The position numbers and the translations under genes were made by a program. The notes under the pieces are model-generated. The model was given only the letters and a program-made list of their open reading frames with translations. It searched no databases and was not told where the DNA came from. A stretch of 57,103 nt of DNA from an uncultured Bacteroidales bacterium. GTDB lineage: Bacteria; Bacteroidota; Bacteroidia; Bacteroidales; Bacteroidaceae. This document shows, piece after piece, positions 7,679 to 16,929 of this stretch. The stretch lies in contig CADCIQ010000004.1 in the NCBI GenBank assembly GCA_902801425.1, forward strand, positions 7,710 through 64,812. The letters run 5' to 3'. Within the stretch, counting starts at the first letter, position 1. Each line of letters opens with the position of its first letter.

Positions 7679-9556
7679 TTAATAGCACTTCGAATCTCTG
7701 TTGAAAAAATAGACCCACCAGAAGGTGTTGCCGAATTCGGCTTCTGTCTGACGGCCGATTGACTCCTCAGAGAAACCATTCTTCAGCAAACCTGTGGTCA
7801 ACTGGTCAAAATACTTGTAGCGGTCAACAATGTTCTTGTCGAATTGCAGTCCGTAGGTCTTAGGATCAGGAGACTGGTCAGGTTTCAGGTTGCCATAGAA
7901 TATTGCTACCTGCTGATAGATCTCAGGGATTTTCTCACCCTTGTGAAGTTTGAGGTATTGTAGGTAGTGAGGCCAGAACTTCGGAATATCCTTTGACATT
8001 ATGCTATAGACAAGGGTGACTTCCTGTGCGAACTTTGAATTCAGGATGTAAGAGTTGGCGAAATAGCTGATAATATAGCGTTCGCATATTCCTGCATCGT
8101 TATCGCTTTCGTTTCCGATATGGGAGTTCAGGTCGTGAATCTTTGCAAGTTCAGGATATTTTGAGATAAGCTTCGGGTTGCGTGCAAGTGGCACGTATCT
8201 TGCCGCCCATTCCTTATAATATAAGGTGTGGGATAGTATGTTCAGATATTTCTCTGCCAGTTTGTTCTCACCGTTGATGATAGACGAGAGAACCATTATC
8301 TTGAGTTCGGCAATGTTGAAGCCAGTCTCAACCTGATTCTCCATGCACCAGTGATATGCAAAGTTGGTCATACCGTGATGAAGGTATATGATAGGCGCAG
8401 CCGTATTAGCCGTATGAACCTTCAGGGAATCGCTTGGCGTTGGGGGCATACCTTTATCGTCATAGTCATACATGCTGTTTCCGATATCGCCTGTATTGAA
8501 AAGGGCTATGTTCTTGAACATGATAAGCTGACGGGTAAGCGTATCACGGATTTGTCGGATGTCATATAGGGCATCCTCCCATTTCTGTTCGTCTATGGCG
8601 CGGTATGCCTTGCATTCAGCGTGATAGTTCTCATCGTCGTAGTCGGCATCTTCAAGAATGCCGTATGAGCATCCTGTTATGACCACGAGCAGTATTGAGG
8701 ATATTATAACGGAAGCCTTCTCCGTCTTGATCTTTGCACCTATTATATATATAAGGGGAAAAGCGACGAGAGAACCTATTGCCAGGATGAAAGGCATGGT
8801 CAGGGATGTGTTCGTTATGCTTCCGCTTGTGAATACAGGCAAGCCTGCCGTGAATAGCTGGTCGCTTCTTAGTGTGCTGTAGAATTGCTGACAAAGCAAA
8901 GGAGTGGCTATTAGGAGGATGATGTTGAGTGCGCCTAAAAGCCATTTGCGTTCCAATAGCATTATCACGGCAAGGGTAGCAAGGGTTACGAGCGCATAGA
9001 TGCCGAGGAAATGGTATAGGCAAGCAATGAGCACAGCCATTATGCATCTTGCTATCGTGCCTATCCTCCCTATCGTACCAAGCTTGGTACGATAGATCAG
9101 AACAAGCGCGGAAACCGTGAGCAAGCCTATTGTCTGGCTAAAGCAATAGCCGTGATTCTTGTTATAGTAAATCCAGTAGCCGAGGTCGATTTCTGAAACC
9201 AGCAGGCATACCAGAGGGATGAGCAGGAGGGGGGTAAGGTGTTGGGTGCTGGATGTAAGGAATGCCTTCTTCAGAAGAAAGAAGATGGCTATCCACATAA
9301 GGATGAGCACGGAACTGCCTAATGCGGGATAATAGAAAAGTTGGGTGAAGTAGCATCCGACCCATTGCAGGAAACCTGCAGGTCGGGTTTGATACTGCTG
9401 AAAGAATACCGATGTGTCGTTGAATAGAGAGCGTAGCTGCTGCATATAGAGCACATCAGCATTACGCATCATAAGGAAATACCATGATAATAGCGCAAAC
9501 ACAAGCACGCATATCCATAGTATAAGGTTAGATAGGTTGAGTTGTTTAGGTTTCAT
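7679..9556 (-). CDS. DUF6057-like integral membrane protein
   Basis: A 625-residue protein. The first ~300 residues contain eight or more hydrophobic helices ('LILWICVLVFALLSWYFLMM', 'SSVLILMWIAIFFLLKKAFL', 'CIMAVLIACLYHFLGIYALV', 'ASVIISSILLVVITGCSYGI'). The rest is a soluble helical region ('EQKWEDALYDIRQIRDTLT' and following) that looks TPR-like. This matches my recollection of the DUF6057 family of Bacteroidales. It precedes the PD40 lipoprotein on the same strand, so the two may act together at the envelope. Function is unknown. A perfect 26-bp palindrome lies inside the gene at 9070-9095, in a stretch coding for the near-repeat 'GTIGRIGTIAR'. Confidence 0.65.
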   Translation of the reverse strand: MKPKQLNLSNLILWICVLVFALLSWYFLMMRNADVLYMQQLRSLFNDTSVFFQQYQTRPAGFLQWVGCYFTQLFYYPALGSSVLILMWIAIFFLLKKAFLTSSTQHLTPLLLIPLVCLLVSEIDLGYWIYYNKNHGYCFSQTIGLLTVSALVLIYRTKLGTIGRIGTIARCIMAVLIACLYHFLGIYALVTLATLAVIMLLERKWLLGALNIILLIATPLLCQQFYSTLRSDQLFTAGLPVFTSGSITNTSLTMPFILAIGSLVAFPLIYIIGAKIKTEKASVIISSILLVVITGCSYGILEDADYDDENYHAECKAYRAIDEQKWEDALYDIRQIRDTLTRQLIMFKNIALFNTGDIGNSMYDYDDKGMPPTPSDSLKVHTANTAAPIIYLHHGMTNFAYHWCMENQVETGFNIAELKIMVLSSIINGENKLAEKYLNILSHTLYYKEWAARYVPLARNPKLISKYPELAKIHDLNSHIGNESDNDAGICERYIISYFANSYILNSKFAQEVTLVYSIMSKDIPKFWPHYLQYLKLHKGEKIPEIYQQVAIFYGNLKPDQSPDPKTYGLQFDKNIVDRYKYFDQLTTGLLKNGFSEESIGRQTEAEFGNTFWWVYFFNRDSKCY

Positions 9557-9559
9557 AGT

Positions 9560-9642
9560 AGTGAATTACTAATCACTAATTACGAATTACCTGTTTACAA
9601 TAGCGCAAACTAAGTAATTCGTAATCAGTAATTTGTAATTAA
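9560..9642. repeat. Foldback of AATTACTAATTACGAATTAC words
   Basis: The left arm (GAATTACTAATCACTAATTA, then CGAATTACC) and right arm (AAGTAATTCGTAATCAGTAA, then TTTGTAATTA) are inverted relative to each other around ~9600. The same word appears on its own at 15783-15807. The segment lies between the purL stop and the next gene and may act as a 3' hairpin, though no U-rich tail is clear. Confidence 0.65.
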
Positions 9643-9645
9643 ATA

Positions 9646-12600
9646 TTATTTGTTCTTTTCAATCCACAGACGGGCATTTACGAATGCCTCGTGCCAAGGT
9701 GTCACCTCATCGGTGAGACGACGCTCCTCTGGGTAGTAACCACACTGCCAAGGGAACTGTGTGCGCTCTGGGTGTGGCATGATAGCGAGGTGACGGCCAT
9801 CACTGCTTGCTATGGCTGCTACATCGTAGCTTGAACCGTTAGGGTTAGCCGGATACTCAGAGTGGTTGAACTTAGCAGCGATGTTGTACTCAGACTCTGC
9901 AAGTGGGAGGTTGAACTTACCCTCTCCGTGAGCTACCCAGCATCCGATCTTCTGACCAGAGAGAGAGCCGAGCATTATAGAATCGTTCTGTGGGATGGTG
10001 AGAGTAACGTATGTTGACTCGAACTTGTGAGAATCGTTGTGAAGCATCTCTGCATAGTCCTTTGCGTTGCTAACTGCGTGGTCGTTGTTAAGGAGACCAA
10101 GCTCCACCATGAGCTGACAACCGTTGCAGACACCGAGTGACAATGTGTCCTTACGAGCATAGAACTTATCCAGAGCCTCCTTAGCCTTAGGGTTGAAGAG
10201 GAATGCACCTGCCCATCCCTTTGCAGAACCGAGAACGTCAGAGTTAGAGAAACCACCGCAGAATGCTACGAGGTTCACTTCCTCAAGAGTCTCACGGCCT
10301 GTGATGAGGTCGGTCATCGTAACATCCTTCACGTCGAAGCCTGCCATATAGAATGAGTATGCCATCTCGCGCTCAGAGTTTGTACCCTTCTCACGGATGA
10401 TAGCGGCAACAGGACGGTTGCTTTCAGGGCGTGCCACACGCTTGAGCTGTGGAGCCTTGAAGGTGCACTCAAGAGGCACGTTCTTGTAGTTCTTGTAACG
10501 CTCAGCAGCCTTACCGTTGAATGACTGACGGCGGTCGAGGAGGTATGAAGTCTTGTACCAAGCGTCGCGCATCTCGTCGATGTCGAATACGAGGGTAAGC
10601 TCACGGTTAGCAAGTGCTGAGTTTGGCACCTGAGCATTGCTCTGATGACGCTTGATAGTGATTGTGCGCTCTGTTGAAGGAACACCGATCTTAGCGTATG
10701 CGATACCTGCATCCTCAAGAATCTTCTTGGCACGTGGAGCGTCAGCATCAGAAACCTGAATAACGATACCAGGGTTCTCAGCGAAGAGTACCTTGACGAT
10801 GTCGTCGCCCTTGATCTTGTCGAGGTCGAGAGCAAGACCGCCCTTAGTGTTTGCGAAGCACATCTCAAGCAAGGTTGTGATGAGACCACCGGCAGAGATG
10901 TCGTGACCTGCAAGGATAAGACCCTCGTTCACGAGCTGCTGAACTGCGATGAATGCGTCGCGGAAGTACTCAGCGTTCTTGACTGTTGGAACATCAGAAC
11001 CAACCTTGCCCTGACTCTGAGCGAATGCAGAGCCGCCAAGCTGAAGCTCGTCGAATGAGAAGTCGATATGATAGAGGCGTGAAGCCTTAACGTCCTTGAG
11101 TACTGGAGAAACAACCTTCTTGATGTCAGAAACCTCACCGCCGGCACTTACGATAACGGTACCAGGAGCGATGACCTTCTTTCCGTCAGGATATTTCTGT
11201 GTCATTGACAGAGAGTCCTTACCTGTTGGAACGTTGATCTGGAGTTCGCAGCAGAAATCTGACAATGCCTTAACGGCTGTGTAGAGACGAGCATCCTCAC
11301 CTTCCTGAGCGCGGCAAGGCCACATCCAGTTAGCTGAGAGTGAGATGCTATCCATTCCGTCAGCCAAAGGTGCCCAGACGAGGTTGGTGAGTGACTCGGC
11401 AACAGAGAGAACAGAACCTGCGGCTGGATTAGCAAGAGCAGCCTGTGGAGCATGACCGAGTGATGTTGCGATACCCTTTGTACCTGTATAGTCGAGAGCT
11501 ACGACACCGCAGTCTGACAATGGCAACTGAAGTTCGCCCTGACATTGCTGACGTGCCACGCGACCTGATACGCAACGGTCAACCTTGTTTGTCAACCAGT
11601 CCTTACAAGCTACAGCCTCAAGCTGAAGCACGTTCTTCAGATAATCAACGAGCTGAGCGTTGAGGGTTGAGTTTGCAGAGAGGCCAGAGAGGTCGTATGT
11701 CACAACATCGTATGTACGCTTAACGGTCTTGTCCTCCATGATTGTCTTTGGAGAGCTACCGAACATCTGCTCTACTGCGAGGTCGAATGGACGAACGCCG
11801 TCTGCCTGCTCGAAAGCGAAGCGATGGTCGCCTGTTGTCTCACCAACGGTGTACATTGGAGCACGCTCACGATCTGCAATCTTCTGCACATGCTCAATAG
11901 CTGACTCGTCGATGAGCAAGCCCATACGCTCCTGTGACTCGTTGGCGATGATTTCCTTTGCCGACAATGTCTTATCGCCTACAGGGAGCTTATCCATGTG
12001 AATCAATCCGCCACACTCCTCTACAAGCTCTGAGAGACAGTTTACGTGACCTGCAGAACCGTGGTCGTGGATAGATACTACTGGATTTGAATCCTCCTCA
12101 CCGAGAGCGCGGATTACGTTGTATGCACGCTTCTGCATCTCAGGATTTGCACGCTGAACGGCGTTGAGCTCGATACCGCTTGAATAGCGACCTGTTTCTA
12201 CTGAAGAAACCGAACCGCCACCAAGACCGATGCGGTAGTTCTCACCACCCATCACAACAACCTTGTTGCCTGGCTGTGGCTCGCCCTTGAGGCAGTCACG
12301 CTGAATGCCGTAGCCTACACCACCTGCAAGCATGATAACCTTGTCGTATGCGTACTGCTCGTTGTTCTCGTTGTGCTCGAAGGTAAGTACAGAACCGCAG
12401 ATAAGTGGCTGACCGAACTTGTTTCCGAAATCAGAAGCACCGTTAGAAGCCTTGATGAGAATCTGCTCCGGTGTCTGATACAACCACTGACGAACAGGCA
12501 GGATCTTCTCCCATCCGTGGCAGTCGCTCTCGTTACTCCACTGTGGAGTATTTGCAGGGAGGTTCTTAACAACAGGGTCAGTCTCGTTCTTACGTGGGTA

Positions 12601-13473
12601 AGAAGTCATGTAAACGGCTGTACCTGCTATTGGCCAAGAACCTACACCACCGCCCATACGGTCACGGATCTCACCACCAGTACCGGTAGCAGCACCGTTG
12701 AATGGCTCTACGGTTGTTGGGAAGTTGTGAGTCTCAGCCTTGAGAGAGATGACAGACTTCACCTTCTTGATCTTGTAGAGATCTGGCTGAGAGTGGTCGG
12801 TAGGAGAGAACTGCTCAATCTCAGGACCTGCTGAGAATGCCACGTTATCCTTGTATGCAGAGAGAATCTTGTTAGGATTCTCGTTAGTTGTCTTCTTAAT
12901 CATCTGGAAGAGACTTGACTCCTTCTCCTCACCGTCGATGATGAATGTACCGCCGAAAATCTTGTGACGGCAATGCTCAGAGTTGATCTGAGCGAAACCG
13001 AAGATCTCAGAGTCGGTAAGCGGACGGCCGAGCTGTCCCTCTACCTTGTGGAGATAGTCGATCTCCTCCTTTGAAAGAGCGAGACCTTCCTGCTCGTTGT
13101 AAGCCTCAAGGTTATCAACGTGCTTGATAGGCTCTGGCTTGATGTTTACGGTAAAGATGTTCTGGTTCAAACCGTTGTACATACGCTGGAGCATAGGGTC
13201 ATGCTCTGCGTCCAGAGAGGAAACTGGGAAATACTCCTCAATACGCGAAATGCCCTTGAGAGCCATGTTCTGGGTAATCTCAACGGCATTGGTACTCCAA
13301 GGAGTAATCATCTCACGGCGTGGACCTACATAGTATCCGTCCAGCGACTCAGCATCCACGAGAGATGCGTTGCCGTAAAGCCAACAAAGTTCGTTTGTCT
13401 CATCCTTACTGAGCTTATGGTCAACCTCAGTAGCGATGATGTTCTGTGATGGGGTCTTGAAAAAAAGAATCAT
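9646..13473 (-). CDS. purL: Phosphoribosylformylglycinamidine synthase, large single-chain PurL
   Basis: A 1275-residue enzyme converting FGAR plus glutamine and ATP to FGAM in purine synthesis (cytoplasm). The N-terminal and linker regions lead to 'NSEHCRHKIFGG' (about 168). The first AIRS-type half has 'LKAETHNFPTTVEPFNGAATG' near 244. The C-terminal class I glutamine amidotransferase domain has 'GVCNGCQLM' (Cys ~1116) and 'MPHPERTQFPWQCG' (His ~1234, Glu ~1236). Length fits the fused proteobacterial/Bacteroidetes type rather than split PurL/PurQ/PurS. The start ATG at 13473 gives the usual 'MILFFKTPSQNIIATEV' beginning. The gene stands alone, with a promoter ~230 bp upstream (13705-13735) and a foldback element inside the untranslated leader. 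I saw no PurR-like site. Confidence 0.97.
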   Translation of the reverse strand: MILFFKTPSQNIIATEVDHKLSKDETNELCWLYGNASLVDAESLDGYYVGPRREMITPWSTNAVEITQNMALKGISRIEEYFPVSSLDAEHDPMLQRMYNGLNQNIFTVNIKPEPIKHVDNLEAYNEQEGLALSKEEIDYLHKVEGQLGRPLTDSEIFGFAQINSEHCRHKIFGGTFIIDGEEKESSLFQMIKKTTNENPNKILSAYKDNVAFSAGPEIEQFSPTDHSQPDLYKIKKVKSVISLKAETHNFPTTVEPFNGAATGTGGEIRDRMGGGVGSWPIAGTAVYMTSYPRKNETDPVVKNLPANTPQWSNESDCHGWEKILPVRQWLYQTPEQILIKASNGASDFGNKFGQPLICGSVLTFEHNENNEQYAYDKVIMLAGGVGYGIQRDCLKGEPQPGNKVVVMGGENYRIGLGGGSVSSVETGRYSSGIELNAVQRANPEMQKRAYNVIRALGEEDSNPVVSIHDHGSAGHVNCLSELVEECGGLIHMDKLPVGDKTLSAKEIIANESQERMGLLIDESAIEHVQKIADRERAPMYTVGETTGDHRFAFEQADGVRPFDLAVEQMFGSSPKTIMEDKTVKRTYDVVTYDLSGLSANSTLNAQLVDYLKNVLQLEAVACKDWLTNKVDRCVSGRVARQQCQGELQLPLSDCGVVALDYTGTKGIATSLGHAPQAALANPAAGSVLSVAESLTNLVWAPLADGMDSISLSANWMWPCRAQEGEDARLYTAVKALSDFCCELQINVPTGKDSLSMTQKYPDGKKVIAPGTVIVSAGGEVSDIKKVVSPVLKDVKASRLYHIDFSFDELQLGGSAFAQSQGKVGSDVPTVKNAEYFRDAFIAVQQLVNEGLILAGHDISAGGLITTLLEMCFANTKGGLALDLDKIKGDDIVKVLFAENPGIVIQVSDADAPRAKKILEDAGIAYAKIGVPSTERTITIKRHQSNAQVPNSALANRELTLVFDIDEMRDAWYKTSYLLDRRQSFNGKAAERYKNYKNVPLECTFKAPQLKRVARPESNRPVAAIIREKGTNSEREMAYSFYMAGFDVKDVTMTDLITGRETLEEVNLVAFCGGFSNSDVLGSAKGWAGAFLFNPKAKEALDKFYARKDTLSLGVCNGCQLMVELGLLNNDHAVSNAKDYAEMLHNDSHKFESTYVTLTIPQNDSIMLGSLSGQKIGCWVAHGEGKFNLPLAESEYNIAAKFNHSEYPANPNGSSYDVAAIASSDGRHLAIMPHPERTQFPWQCGYYPEERRLTDEVTPWHEAFVNARLWIEKNK

Positions 13474-13508
13474 GTCTATATTTTTTGTTTACGAATTTTC
13501 CTTTTCTT

Positions 13509-13551
13509 GAGTTTAGTGTTTAAAGTTTAGGGTTTAGTGTTTAGAGTTTAG
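13509..13551. repeat. Intergenic copy of the TTTAGTGTTTAGAG word array
   Basis: Tandem GTTTAGTGTTTAAAGTTTAG and related words, in the purL leader on its coding-strand complement. It matches the words translated inside the PD40 gene at 6241-6312. Confidence 0.75.
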
Positions 13552-13553
13552 TT

Positions 13554-13661
13554 GCTTTCGCTATTTAGAAAAACCAATTAAAACAAAAAGAACACAAAGT
13601 AAAACATTCTGTTTTTATATGTTTTTATTGGTTTTATCCTGTTTTTTTAGATGGCGAAAGC
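13554..13661. repeat. Foldback element GCTTTCGC, copy 3 of 3, in the purL leader
   Basis: A 108-bp copy running from GCTTTCGCTATTTAGAAAAA to TTTTTTTAGATGGCGAAAGC, in opposite orientation to copies 1 and 2. It lies between the predicted purL promoter and start codon, so it would form a long hairpin in the mRNA leader. Confidence 0.85.
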
Positions 13662-13704
13662 AAATTACCCCACAACCATTACCCAGCACCCAAATTACAA
13701 GTTG

Positions 13705-13735
13705 CAAAATTACTAAAAAAACGCGACAAATCAAA
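13705..13735 (-). promoter_or_regulatory. Predicted purL promoter
   Basis: On the minus strand, TTTG (13732-13735), 19-bp spacer, TAATTTTG (13705-13712). Start point near 13698, giving an unusually long leader of about 225 nt that contains a foldback element and a word array. Confidence 0.65.
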
Positions 13736-13927
13736 ATCTTTTCTTCGAAAAGTGATGAAATCACGAATATTGCCCCACTAAGACATTAACTGGTGGCTTT
13801 ACAACTCGGAAGAATCCAGAACCGCTTTCATTCCTCGTATATAAGCGAAGGTAATAATGTTATCCTATAGATAGGATTTTCTTGTTCTTTTCTTGGAGGT
13901 ATTTTCTATCGACTTTCCTTCGATGAT

Positions 13928-14040
13928 AATACCATTATAATACCATTATATTACCATTATAATACCATAATAATACCATAAACTATGGTAATATAATGGT
14001 ATCTTTATGGTAATTATATTGTATTTTTATGGTATTTACA
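13928..14040. repeat. ATACCATTATA array, copy 1 of 2
   Basis: Units of ATACCATTATA and TTACCATTATA repeat 5-6 times rightwards, then a centre (AACTATGGTAAT), then units of TAATGGTATC/TTATGGTATT in reverse complement, so the array folds on itself. A related array in opposite orientation lies at 48180-48300. No spacers separate the units, so it is not a CRISPR. Confidence 0.85.
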
Positions 14041-14100
14041 TAGGAGCCACTACGAGTCATGACGGAAATAGTCCCTACCTTTTCTTTATGGAAAAGAGAA

Positions 14101-14133
14101 CAAAAAAAGTAGCGTGCCGTTTCTGACACGCAA
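14101..14133 (-). terminator. Rho-independent terminator of the ammonium channel gene
   Basis: The minus strand reads GCGTGTCAGAAACGGCACGC followed by TAC and seven Ts, about 60 bp past the stop at 14193. The word GCGTGTCAG is shared with the hairpins at 15822-15855, 16859-16895 (GCGTATCAG) and, reversed, 45690-45735. Confidence 0.85.
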
Positions 14134-14192
14134 CCTGAGGATATTTTAGTGATAAAATCAAAATCTTTTCTTTGAAAGTGCCAAAAATCACT

Positions 14193-15569
14193 TCATTTCT
14201 TGCTATGCTCGTACTCTTCGTACTCCGCAATCTCTCTTTCTGCCACATGAGCCAAGCCGTAGTGCTCATCATGCTGAGAAATGTCGAGACCGATGTGCTC
14301 GCTCCTCTCGCTAACACGCATTGGGATGAAGTGGTCGATGAGCCAGTAACCGAAGTAGCTCATAATGAATGTATAGACGATTACTACAACGAGGGCGAGG
14401 AGGTGGTAGAGGAATACTACGAAACCTTCCCAAGTGCCTGCTATGAGACCTTCCTGAATGAAGATACCTGTCAGTACAGTACCGAAGATACCGCCTGTTC
14501 CGTGAGTCGGGAACACATCGAGCGCATCATCCACGTTTGTCTTGCTACCCCAATAAACTGCGGTGTTACAGATAAGGGTGATGACGAATGAGATAAAGAT
14601 GCTTTGACCAACGGTTACATAACCTGCGGAAGGGGTTATAGCCACAAGACCTACCACACAACCGATTGCTGCACCCATAGCACTTGGCTTACGACCTTTC
14701 AGACAGTCGAAGAATATCCAAGTCATCATAGCCACACCTGATGCCGTAGTGGTGTTGAGGAATGCCTTAACTGCCTGTCCGTCAGCGTGAAGTGAACTTC
14801 CTGCATTGAATCCGAACCAACCGAGCCAGAGCATTGCTGCACCAAGTAGAACGAATGGGATATTAGCTGGTTCGGAGTTGCGCGTAGAGGCACGTCTGCG
14901 ACCTAAAAAGATAGCTCCCGCAAGGGCTGCTATGCCTGATGAGGCGTGCACCACGATACCTCCGGCAAAGTCAACTACTCCCCATTTGAGGAAAAGTCCG
15001 TCAGGATGCCACGTCATGTGTGCAAGAGGGCAATAGATTACCACAAAGAAAAAGAGCATGAACCAAAGGTAACCGGAGAAACGTACACGCTCAGCAAATG
15101 AGCCGGTGATGAGTGAAGGCGTTATGATTGCGAACTTCATCTGGAATAGGGCGAAGAGTGCCAAAGGTATTGTCGCTCCTCCCATGATATGTCCCGTAGG
15201 AGTGGTGTAAACATCACCACCTACGTTCTGGAACATCAGGAAAGTCAACGGATTGCCTACCACACCGCCGATATCGTCGCCGAATGCAAGACTGAATCCG
15301 AATGCCACCCAAAGGACGGAGATGAGTCCCATAGCAATAAAACTCTGCAACATGGTAGAGATCACATTTCGTGCCCCCACCATACCACCATAGAAGAATG
15401 AAAGTCCCGGTGTCATCATCAAAACGAAGATCGTTGCTGTGATGAGCCAAGCCACATCTGCCCCGTCAATCTTCGACATGTCACACTCAAACGAGGGTTC
15501 GCCAGCGAACAATCCGCCAAAGGCGATGATGACCATCATGGTCATAAGAATAATCCAACGCTTTTTCAT
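14193..15569 (-). CDS. amt: Ammonium channel, Amt/MEP/Rh family
   Basis: A 458-residue inner-membrane channel for ammonium/ammonia. A signal-like first helix (MKKRWIILMTMMVIIAFGGL) precedes 11 membrane helices. Family features include 'MMTPGLSFFYGGMVGARNVI', 'GSFAERVRFSGYLWFML', 'WHPDGLFLKWGVVDFAGGI' followed by 'VVHASSG' (pore His), and 'FPTHGTGGIFGTVLTGIF' (second pore His). The tail is a charged cytoplasmic segment rich in His and Glu ending 'EYEEYEHSKK'. No glnK/PII gene is adjacent, unlike in many bacteria. The gene is monocistronic, with a promoter at 15644-15674 and a terminator at 14101-14133. A role in nitrogen scavenging is inferred. Confidence 0.95.
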   Translation of the reverse strand: MKKRWIILMTMMVIIAFGGLFAGEPSFECDMSKIDGADVAWLITATIFVLMMTPGLSFFYGGMVGARNVISTMLQSFIAMGLISVLWVAFGFSLAFGDDIGGVVGNPLTFLMFQNVGGDVYTTPTGHIMGGATIPLALFALFQMKFAIITPSLITGSFAERVRFSGYLWFMLFFFVVIYCPLAHMTWHPDGLFLKWGVVDFAGGIVVHASSGIAALAGAIFLGRRRASTRNSEPANIPFVLLGAAMLWLGWFGFNAGSSLHADGQAVKAFLNTTTASGVAMMTWIFFDCLKGRKPSAMGAAIGCVVGLVAITPSAGYVTVGQSIFISFVITLICNTAVYWGSKTNVDDALDVFPTHGTGGIFGTVLTGIFIQEGLIAGTWEGFVVFLYHLLALVVVIVYTFIMSYFGYWLIDHFIPMRVSERSEHIGLDISQHDEHYGLAHVAEREIAEYEEYEHSKK

Positions 15570-15643
15570 AATTATTGACTTTTCTCTTTTATTTGTGTTA
15601 AGTTTACTGTTGTTTTGCTTTCAATATGTCTTGAAATCGGGTG

Positions 15644-15674
15644 CAAAGGTAGTCATATTGTTAGAAATGTGCAA
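15644..15674 (-). promoter_or_regulatory. Bacteroidetes-type promoter of amt
   Basis: On the minus strand, TTG (15672-15674), 20-bp spacer, TACCTTTG (15644-15651). Leader of about 65 nt to the ATG at 15569. The rest of 15675-15821 shows only the word AATTACTAATTACGAATTAC-like sequence at ~15783-15807. Confidence 0.7.
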
Positions 15675-15821
15675 TAATGTGTAGCAAAAAGTAAACGTAA
15701 AGATTTGAAAAGTGATATTGTGACTTGTATAAAGTGCGTTTTGGTTGCAAATCGTAATGTAAAAGCGTGAAAATGCTTATGATTTGTAATTAGTAATTCG
15801 TAATTAAATTGATTCTTGCAT

Positions 15822-15855
15822 AAAAAAAGATTGCGCGTCATCTCTGACACGCAAC
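15822..15855 (-). terminator. Rho-independent terminator
   Basis: The minus strand reads TTGCGTGTCAGAGATGACGC GCAA, then TC and a run of seven Ts. It lies about 60 bp past the stop at 15918. Confidence 0.8.
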
Positions 15856-15917
15856 CTAAAAGAATTTTTGTGTGTTGTTTTAAATCAAGTATGTTTTGAT
15901 AATTCTCTGTTTCTATC

Positions 15918-16670
15918 CTATTGGTTAAACCATTGCAACGGATGCTTTTTCTCAATCTTCAGGAATGTGTTATACTCGCTGTTGTTGTTAGATTCCCAGA
16001 AAATGAGCGCAACAAGCGAGATAATGAAGATAAAAGAGAAAATCCCGAAGGCATAAATTGAGAAAATCTCATTGTAAAGCACAGAATAAATGAGGAAAGT
16101 AACTGCCGTGAGGCATATACCTATATTAATATTCTTTCTTCTATGCTTGATTTTTGTAGATTTTACCCATATTTCGTGAGGATTCAAGTCGTTTTTTGCC
16201 TTGATGGTGGCTAAAACCTCCTGATTATCCATGTTTGGGGCTAGTGAGATATCCTTTGTTTGGCTTACTATTTTACTCTGTTCCTCTAAGTACTGCCTGA
16301 TATTCTCAAGAGAATCAAGCATCAGTTCCTCCGTGCAGTTCTCATTGATTAAAATTGCATATTCACTTGTACCGTCAACCTGTAATGCCAGCACCTTGTT
16401 GTCATAGTATGCAGGCTTGAGCATATAGGTGTCAGAATCGATATTCTCTATGATAAGTGATGCGTTCTGTGCAATATATTCCCAGCGGGTCTTTGTCACC
16501 TTGCCGTTGCGAGATACAATCAATGTTCCGTCTTCCTGAAATATATACACCTCTTTTGTTTCCACATCGTTGAATGCGACCCACGACCTGCAGCAAAGCA
16601 CCATTCTTGCATCCAGGGTGTTACTCCAGTTTCTCAGTTCCTTAGGTATGTTCAGCTTAAATGTATTCAT
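15918..16670 (-). CDS. Hypothetical membrane protein
   Basis: A 250-residue protein not recognised. Residues ~1-110 form a strand-rich soluble part ('VYIFQEDGTLIVSRNGKVTK', 'VLALQVDGTSEYAILINE'). A helical, acidic linker follows, and two adjacent hydrophobic helices sit near residues 185-205 ('NIGICLTAVTFLIYSVLY') and 210-230 ('IYAFGIFSFIFIISLVALIF'), with a short basic tail. It is likely anchored in the inner membrane with the N-terminal part cytoplasmic. It has its own terminator (15822-15855). No neighbour suggests a role. Confidence 0.6.
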   Translation of the reverse strand: MNTFKLNIPKELRNWSNTLDARMVLCCRSWVAFNDVETKEVYIFQEDGTLIVSRNGKVTKTRWEYIAQNASLIIENIDSDTYMLKPAYYDNKVLALQVDGTSEYAILINENCTEELMLDSLENIRQYLEEQSKIVSQTKDISLAPNMDNQEVLATIKAKNDLNPHEIWVKSTKIKHRRKNINIGICLTAVTFLIYSVLYNEIFSIYAFGIFSFIFIISLVALIFWESNNNSEYNTFLKIEKKHPLQWFNQ

Positions 16671-16858
16671 TTTTTATACCGCTATTTGTTCCCCTATATT
16701 GTCCTGTGAGTATTGATTTTACCAGCATTGCCTGTCATTCTATTTCCGAAATGCAAAATTACACATTTTTCTTAATATATGCAAATTTTTTTACATTATT
16801 CGCAATCATTTGCGTAAATATGTCGAAACATTGAATTTTGATAGTCGGATTTGTACAA

Positions 16859-16895
16859 GAAAAAGCGTATCAGCCGTGGGGAGACTGATACGCAA
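16859..16895 (-). terminator. Terminator at the end of the ATP-grasp/M14 unit
   Basis: The minus strand reads GCGTATCAGTCTCCCCACGG CTGATACGC then five Ts, 35 bp past the stop at 16930. No other convincing intrinsic terminator was seen between here and the promoter at 22255-22285. Confidence 0.85.
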
Positions 16896-16929
16896 CACAT
16901 AAACAATAGATGAGATGAGTAGAAAAATA

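Noticed and set aside
10329-10913. Open frame of ~194 codons inside purL on the same strand, different phase
   Set aside because: Ser/Leu/Arg-rich, no family features, wholly inside an unambiguous purL gene; a shadow of biased codon use.
13928-14040. Possible CRISPR array
   Set aside because: Units of ~11 bp with no spacers and switching orientation at a centre; no cas genes in the window.
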